The translations under genes were made by a program, and so were the position numbers. The notes below the pieces were generated by a model that was not told the DNA's origin, did not search any database, and saw nothing but the letters and a program-made list of their open reading frames with translations. Positions 56,886 through 64,000 of a stretch of DNA of 64,000 bases are shown here, one piece after another. Every line of letters starts with the position of its first letter. Position 1 is the stretch's first letter. The DNA comes from Harmothoe impar (Eukaryota > Annelida > Polychaeta > Phyllodocida > Polynoidae). The stretch is from positions 37,846,488 to 37,910,487 of the forward strand of contig OX381721.1 of assembly GCA_947462335.1 (NCBI GenBank), written 5' to 3'.

Positions 56886-58730
56886 TAAGCATTACTCGTG
56901 CCTCAAACCTCACCATGCCTCCATGAAAATGGTCAGAAATCTTCATTTGGGACCCAAAGAGAGCATTTAAAGTCATATTGTTGTGATTATAGGGGTGTCC
57001 CCTCCCCCCTCGCCTCTATATTACACTATACTCAGAATGTCTGGATCTTTGAACATCAATAGTCATTCACAGACACCTTAGCCTGTCTTGGGAGTGAGAC
57101 AGTGGTGTCTTTATAAAAGGGGTGGGATATATGGAGGGGGCCCAGACCTCCCCCCTTACCCTATACAGACATAAGAGGAGGGCTACCTCAGTCCATCTGA
57201 GAACTCCAACCATCAGACCTCTTATGATATATTATCATACATAGTAATTCTATAATTGTTATAGAAGAGATCTAATATTAACATCACTAATAACCTGATA
57301 CAACAATGAATGAAAGCCATGACTCTCCTCCTTAACCAAGTGGTTAAATGCATAGAATGATGGATGGTAGAGGAGTGAGGGGGGGGGGATCCTGCAAAGG
57401 ACTCCAAATAAGGACTGGTGTCCATATCTCTCAGTCTACACCTTGCATGGTTAGTATCCTAGACATAATACAAGAGACAATTATTCAGTCCTCTGAGGTG
57501 TTAAATAGATAATCTGAACCCTAAATATTATTGAAGCCAATAATAAACCCCTGCAATTATATTATGGGGAGGGGAAGGTAACCCTGATACCTCATTTGCA
57601 ATGCTAGAGATCAGATTTTGTCAAATATGGGCAAACATGCAACATCTGAGGGTGCTGCTATAATATTCAGATAAATGAAAATATTACATGGGCCTGGTGC
57701 TTGGTAGACATATGGAATCCCCTATATGGGGTAAAGGATAAGTTGGTAGAACCTAATATCAAACTTTGAGGACAGATGAATAGATATCTTGATATTAGAC
57801 CAAATATTGAACCCATGTTTGACTTGAAGTACAGTATCCCTCTATCAGCTGTAGTAGATACACCTACCAGAGTGATCTGAAGGACCCAGCTCACTCATTA
57901 TTATTTTTATCTTCATTTTTTTTTTTTTGGGGGGGGGGGATTTGGGTCCCCTCTTTTAACCACACCACTGTCCCACTCCCATGCATGTTACATACCATAA
58001 GAGGCAATGCTGTGGACAGTGCCACATGGAGGGAGGGTTGGGCTGATGGTTGTACTGTGTAATATTTCATGGCTATTAATCAGGGGTGAGGGTGGGGATG
58101 GGGTGGAGGAGACATAGGGGTGGTTAAGAGGAACAGGGAGCCCTCAAGAAAGGTTCAAACTATCAGACAGGTCTTATGTTAATACATTATTTCAGTATTG
58201 GGAAATAGAGGTGAAGGGGGGGGGGAGGGAGAGTTATCTGAAAGCTATTGGTGCATGCTGGGGGGGGGGGGGGCGGGGGGTCATGGAGGGGAGTTAATAG
58301 AAAGAGGGGACCCTCCAGAAGGGTTTAATCTGCCCGATTAGTTTTCCTGAGGATCTTTTATGGCATAATAGAGATGTGATTGTAAGGGAGCAAATGCCTT
58401 CAAAATAGCTGATTTATCGGTATTTTACTAAGGATGAACCACCTCCCCGGAGGGGTGAACACCTCTATAATCAAACAATATGTCTTTAAATGGTCTTTTT
58501 GGGTCCCATATGAAGGTTTCTGCACATTTTCATCAAGACATGATTAGATTTTAGAAGGAATCTGAAAGCCTGAATTTGGCTGTTTTCTCACTATTTGGCC
58601 GATCTTCGGACCTCATGTACGGGGGGGTCACGGGGGTCCGTAAAAAATATTTTTGTGATTTCCCATGTTTTTGGCCCCGAATGCATAGTTTGAGCCTGTC
58701 CCCAAAGAAAAGATTTATCACCCCCCCTAC
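56886..58730. other. unique G-run-rich non-coding segment
   Basis: It has no homology to the other units and no recognised gene. Long G runs occur near 57379, 57931, 58218 and especially 58260-58280 (GGGGGGGGGGGGG, C, GGGGGG). Such runs can form G-quadruplexes and are also common assembly trouble spots. Repeated GGACC-CTC-AGAA-GGTTTAA-CT wording near 58138 and 58308 hints at a diverged internal repeat. Confidence 0.45.
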
Positions 58731-60853
58731 TCAAAGGGAGAGGAGCTATGAAGGGACCGCTAAGTGTAGGACATGAAAAGGAAGCTTGTCTTTACATCTC
58801 AGTACACACTAACCTAATCCCCCTTTGATACAGAGAACTGGCTCTAAGTAGACAGCCTTTGTTTTAGAACAGTCTTCAAGCTGTACCTGTGTACAACACG
58901 GGTAAAGAATCTGTGAGAACACAAACTGGAAAATACCTTTTAATAGTGTACACCGCAGGTAGTAACATCAATGATTTCATAGTGACCATGTCCATACACG
59001 TCAGAGTGTCTATATTTGGCGTCAGATCATGAATATTCATTGTTTGCCAATAACTGGCAGGTTACAGTGGGGTGAGCATCCATGTTGCTGCATGCTTACA
59101 CATTAACAGACATTAGATGAGTGGTCTACTGTAAGTTGACAGAATTGTATTTCCATGTTGAGCTACTGTATTTATAGGCCATCCAATAAGGTAATGCCTA
59201 TATCATAATGTTTAATGCCAAAACAATGTGTATAGATTCCTGTGCAAAAGCTAGTCTTTCTTTTTCCTCAAGGCCTATGATATCACAAAGTGTAACCTGT
59301 AAATGGAGATGAGTTTTTTGTACAACATCCCTTATTAACTATCTCTTCCCCTGGGTCTGCACTTACATTTATAATTCAGACAGGTGCATTATATGGCATG
59401 GCTCCCTTGTTACCCTAATTTGTGTCAAATATTGGAGGCCCTTTAGCAGAAACTAAAATCATTAGTACACTTGGGTTAGATATATGATTTGAGCTGGTAG
59501 CATTGCTTAGTGGTTGCGGAAATAATTTGATAAATCCAATGGTTGGAGTCTGTTTCACCTGTACCTGCACCTTACTAGATATATATATTGCCTCTACTAA
59601 AGCAGGATTGGTGAGTGGATGATAAACCATCTTCACATCCTCAAGCCTCCAGGGTAGGACCTGCCTATAGCACACTAAAGGTGTGTGGTTTATGAGACTT
59701 CTCCAAGGTCATGAGGTAGGCGGTAGTAGAAAAGGCGTTAAAAGGGGTGCTAACCCACACCTGTGGCCACACAACAGAAAGGGAGAGTTAGACCTTTAGT
59801 GCCTCGGGAAATATCCAAGATGAGCCAGTGTGTCATATATTAGATCATATATGTGAAGTTGATTCACCCATATAAGTTCCAAGTGATGATTTGATCTGCC
59901 TTTTCAACTATACATTCATGAATTAGTCATACTAAAATGCCCTAAAGGGGTTACGATACCTGTAGAGTTCATAAGGGGTAACAGGAGAATCCATAGCTTC
60001 CCCTTCCCCACACCTGGGTCTGCCTTGTGGCAAATATCATACACAGGGGGTGACACTAGCAGTCGCTATCAGACAAGCCAGCTTCCCATCGGATAAGCTG
60101 GATGTATGGTCCTGTCCGCGGGCAAATGTAGCACCACCTGTGTTGGAGGCTGTTTTTAGGGTGTGTGCATGTCAATTCATTTGAATTGTACTTTTATTGT
60201 TTATTTTATAAGCAACCATTTCTGAAAACTTTTTTTTTCTGTAATGAATTCAGAGCAGATTTAACTGGCCTAACATTTTGTGGAAACTTTGGGGAAAATA
60301 GAACTAGTCATCTTGAACATTAGTTCCCTCCGCTGAGGCTTGACAAATGGTCATTTTGTATCTAACTCTGTGTGACACCTTCCTTGGAGCTATAGGTATT
60401 CTGATCATCCCGGCTGGCTGCATAGGGGTGTGTCTTTAATGACTGGTAATCCATAACACTATTGGATCAATGAGGGAGGGCGTGTAGCATATCATTACCC
60501 ATCACTGGCCAAGGAAGGCTGCTGTGTAACTTTCTTTCTTTTTTTTTGGCCACAAGAAAGTTTCATTTTGTTGAAATTCTACCTACTCCAGAATAATAGG
60601 TAACCACACTTATCTTGTCACAATAACCTGTAAATTTCTTGTCAATTAGCCGTTCTAAAAACATCTTGATTGTGTTATTCTGACATATTTAGGCCATATG
60701 GGCATAAGGATGGCCAGTAATCCGTTCTGCAATGTCCATGATACGCCTTAACTCTTGCTATTTATGATTGGTAATATGAACCATGTCCCTCAATTTGTCT
60801 CCCTTCCCACACGCCTCATCACCCAACCTGCCTCCAGCCTCCTCTCCCCTAAG

Positions 60854-62297
60854 TCCCAGCCTCTGGATACCCTCCCCGCTCCCTGCTATGTGGACTGGGA
60901 GGTGTTGGAGTCCCAGCCTCTGGATACCCTCCCTGCCCCCTGCTATGTGTACTGGGAGGTGTTGGAGTCCCAGCCTCTGGATACCCTCCCTGCCCCCTGC
61001 TATGTGGACTGGGAGGTGTTGGGGTCCCAGCCTCTGGATACCCTCCCTGCTCCCTGCTATGTGGACTGGGGGGTGTTGGAGTCCCAGCCTCTGGATACCC
61101 TCCCTGCTCCCTGCTATGTGGACTGGGGGGTGTTGGAGTCCCAGCCTCTGGATACCCTCCCTGCTCTCTGCTATATGTACTGGGAGGTGTTGGGTACCCA
61201 GCCTCTGAATGCCCTCCCTGCTCCCTGCTATGTATACTGGAGGTGTTGGGGTCCCAGCCTCTGGATACCCCCCTGCTCCCTGCTATGTGCACTGGGAGGT
61301 GTTGGAGTCCCAGCCTCTGGATACCCTCCCTGCTCCCTGCTATATGTACTGGAGGTGTTGGAGTCCCAGCCTCTGGACACCCTCCCTGCTCCCTGCTATG
61401 TGTACTGGGAGGTGCAGGAGTCCCAGCCTCTGGATACCCTCCCTGCTCCCTTCTATGTCCACTGGGAGGTGTTGGAGTCCCAGCCTCTGGATACCCTCCC
61501 TGCTCCCTGCTATGTGTACTGGGATGTGTTGGAGTCCCAGCCTCTGGACACCCTCCCTGCTCCTTGCACCCTGCTATGTGTACTGGAGGTGTTGGAGTCC
61601 CAGCCTCTGGATACCCTTCCTGCTCCCTGCTATGTGTACTGGGATGTGTTGGAGTCCCAGCCTCTGGATACCCTCCCTGCTCCTTGCACCCTGCTATATG
61701 TACTGGAGGTGTTGGAGTCCCAGCCTCTGGATACCCTCCCTGCTCCCTGCTATGTGTACTGGGAGGTGCAGGAGTCCCAGCCTCTGGATACCCTCCCTGC
61801 TCCCTTCTATGTCCACTGGGAGGTGTTGGAGTCCCAGCCTCTGGATACCCTTCCTGCTCCCTGCTATGTGTACTGGGAGGTGTTGGAGTCCCAGCCTCTG
61901 GATACCCTCCCTGCTCCTTGCACCCTGCTATGTGGACTGGGAGGTGTTGGAGTCCCAGCCTCTGGATACCCTCCCTGCTCCCTGCTATGTGTACTGGAGG
62001 TGTTGGAGTCCCAGCCTCTGGATGCCCTCCCTGCTACCTGCTATGTGTACTGGAGGTGTTGGAGTCCCAGCCTCTGGATACCCCCCCCCTGTTCCCTGCT
62101 ATGTGTACTGGGAGGTGTTGGAGTCCCAGCCTCTGGATACCCTCCCTGCTCCCTGCTATGTGTACTGGGAGGTGTTGGAGTCCCAGCCTCTTGATTCCCT
62201 CCCTGCTCCCTGCTATGTGTACTGGAGGTGTTGGAGTCCCAGCCTCTGGATACCCTCCCTGCTCCCTGCTATGTGTACTTGGAGGTGTTGGGGGTGA
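60854..62297 (+). repeat. 57-bp minisatellite, unit 4 array, about 25 copies
   Basis: It is the longest array. An internal higher-order duplication is visible: GGTGCAGGAGTCCC and TTCTATGTCCACTGG variants occur as a pair near 61402/61450 and again near 61757/61803, about 355 bp apart. Units extended by CTCCTTGCACCC appear near 61560, 61680 and 61914. One forward frame is open for 479 codons from 60755, reading S-Q-P-L-D-T-L-P-A-P-C-Y-V-Y-W-E-V-L-E per unit. The other two frames are open nearly as long, as expected for a stop-free 57-bp unit. Confidence 0.95.
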
Positions 62298-63540
62298 TGT
62301 AAGGCAGCTGGTTCTGTGTGCACTGAATGCTAACAGAGGTGGAACACATTAATGGGTAATGACGAGCCATCAGGCTCTCCTCTTTAATCTGGGTGAGGGG
62401 CGGGGCATTGAGAAATGGCTCCTTGTAGCTGTAGTCAAGGCAAGTAGTAAGTAACAGTTTATGTTTCAGAACAAAACTAAGAAGAGAGACATTTGATTGA
62501 TGCATATTGATGATGTTATTTCTATGGTATCAAATTATATTTTCACCATTGCAGTTGACAATGTAGGTGCAACTCTGATGTGAGTAGTAACATTGGAGAT
62601 TATCTAGGACCTTTAACCTATCACATATATAGTTTTGATCATGGCTCTGCTATCTAATTAATATAGCAATAGTGGCCAGATATGCATCACGGTGCAGGAA
62701 AATACAGCGTTTATATGACCAAGAATAATGCATCATGGAAATGCCTCAACATATTGCAAAAAGTTTTGCATTGGCAAAATATTTTCAATCTCCGACTCCA
62801 AGTTTAAGGTAGGGATTGTGATGGGGCCTACTTGGGGCACAGACCATCGCAGTAACCTGCTTTAGTAGTAGTTCTAAAGATATTCCTCATTTACCATAGA
62901 GTTCTGTGTATACTGGATATGATGAATCATCCAAGTTGTCCTCCCACAAACTTGTTTAAAACTACAAAGTAGTGAAGTATTGGCTGCCTGCTGTGTGGTG
63001 GCTGACACAGTACTCTAAGGCAGGGTTTACTGATATACTGCCCACCCACAGTAATTACATATATACATGAGGGCATCCAGGGGCTGCAGCCGACAGCTTA
63101 CAAAGTGGTCATTAAGTGGTCTTATAGATGGGAGGTTCCCTTCACTATATGAATAGTCTTATATACCAGTTCCTCCGAGCTGTGGATTTTCCAGACTAAT
63201 CAAAAAGTGTCCTACATACTGGACTTATATTTGGTGGTCTAGCTATATCAATAAATATTTCTGTTGCTCTTTGGCTAGTATTTGCAGGAAAATCAACTGA
63301 CCTCATTTCCATCCAAATCATGAAATTCACACCTTTCTATATTCCCATTTCATACAGAGAAACATTATCTTTAATTCACTACAAGGTATATATATGAATA
63401 GCATTTGCTTTTTAGCATTGGAATGGCTTGGTTCAATTATGATTGAAACCAACATGACATGTAGATATGGATGCATAATCATACATGGGGTAAATGCAGG
63501 TGGGGTCTTTGCTTTAAAGAAATTGGATCAATTGCACGGA

Positions 63541-63612
63541 CATTACCTGGTAATTGGTCATGGTCAAATCCTGGCGCGGTCAAAACCCGGTGCGCGGTCA
63601 AAACCCAGCACA
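63541..63612. repeat. short insert with GCGGTCAAAACCCG repeats
   Basis: Three imperfect copies of GGTCAAA(T/A)CC(T/C)GG(C/T)GC stand side by side exactly where unit 4 skips the segment between 44000 and 47200 of unit 2. It could be filler DNA at a deletion junction or the edge of an unrecognised element. Confidence 0.5.
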
Positions 63613-64000
63613 ACATACCCTCCTCCTCTCTGTCCTGTAAACGGCTATGAATATTGAAAGTTGAATGGATAATCTGAAGCATCTGTCTTTAAAATTAGTG
63701 TCCGCGTGCCCGAGTGACCAGTCCTTACATACCTTGTGTTACTCCATTCATCTTTAGTTATTGTGATGGCTATTGACATTGGATGTATCTGCCTTGCATT
63801 GCAATGTTGTAGGGGTTAGATGAAGAAGCAGGAAAACCTGACACAGTAGCTAGATCTCAGATGCAGCTCATGTTGCCAGGTCTTTGTACAGAACCCTGAA
63901 AGATGTTCCGGATGACGACAATGGGAGGCTGGAACTAGATACATCACCTGTTATGACTTATCTCCCCTGTACCCAACACTGTTAACTATCCTTTACATGA

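Larger units (their letters stand above)
47958..58730 (+). repeat. tandem unit 3 (10.8 kb with insertions)
   Basis: It carries the same opening landmarks (AACTCTTCAGCCAGAGTCTC 47962, hairpin repeat 49508, minisatellite 50742, CAGCTTACAAAGTGG 51798). After 52.8 kb it differs: a 1-kb AT-rich piece, the truncated element C, a block homologous to 12720-13970 (55628-56885), and a unique G-run-rich stretch to 58730. The segment equivalent to 27.4-29.2 kb of unit 1 is missing. Confidence 0.8.
58731..64000 (+). repeat. tandem unit 4 (runs off the window)
   Basis: It starts inside the unit at CTCAAAGGGAGAGGAGCTAT (58731), missing the first 150-200 bp. It keeps a hairpin repeat (59652), the largest minisatellite (60854-62297), the CAGCTTACAAAGTGGTCATT block (63096) and the 63300-63530 segment, then jumps to the GTCCGCGTGCCCGAGTG block (63700). 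The jump is bridged by 63541-63610. Confidence 0.82.

Overview
This is metazoan nuclear DNA, most likely from a marine or other aquatic invertebrate. It is AT-rich and packed with transposons and minisatellites. The retroelements (CR1/L2-type non-LTR elements and a hammerhead-like motif) are animal types, and there is no bacterial-style gene packing. No single-copy host gene, rRNA or intact tRNA was recognised. Every convincing protein is a retroelement product. Species cannot be named from the sequence alone.

Layout. 1-4.5 kb: non-coding DNA with small inverted repeats, a hairpin MITE and a possible decayed reverse transcriptase trace. 4.5-6.7 kb: a hammerhead-like motif, a 5'-truncated CR1/L2-like element (reverse strand) and a composite MITE. 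6.9-9.6 kb: an array of about 125 copies of a 21-bp AT-rich minisatellite. 9.6-14.6 kb: a Harbinger-like MITE with TAA target duplication, an internal direct duplication carrying nuclear-receptor-type half sites, and DNA homologous to 55.6-56.9 kb. 14.6-21.8 kb: a nearly complete CR1-like retrotransposon on the reverse strand. It encodes (i) an ORF1 protein with coiled coil, RRM-like region and a C-terminal NADAR domain, (ii) a separate SGNH/GDSL hydrolase ORF and (iii) an APE endonuclease-reverse transcriptase ORF2 broken by one in-frame stop.

21.9-64 kb: a head-to-tail array of at least four diverged copies of a roughly 8-kb unit (starting near 21892, 29391, 47958 and 58731). Each unit carries a 57-bp GC-rich minisatellite with a different copy number (about 10, 4, 6 and 25). 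Because the units are paralogous they act as empty-site controls. They show a 900-bp TTAA-flanked insertion in unit 1, a Harbinger-like MITE in unit 3, and a 10,099-bp DNA element in unit 2 (31940-42038) with 713-bp nearly identical terminal inverted repeats and a 6-bp target duplication (CACATA). Unit 3 also holds a 5'-truncated L2/CR1-like reverse transcriptase.

The two most unusual systems are the NADAR plus SGNH retrotransposon and the 10.1-kb TIR element. The TIRs of the latter are built of tandem promoter-like modules (CCAAT, E2F-type TTTTGGCGGGAAA, CACGTG E-boxes, CCGGAAGTG ETS sites). Its interior holds a perfect 56-bp-arm palindrome, tRNA-like cassettes and several nested inverted repeats, but no recognisable transposase, integrase or polymerase. 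Its termini look Polinton/Maverick-like, which would make it a non-autonomous or gutted relative; that class assignment is inference.
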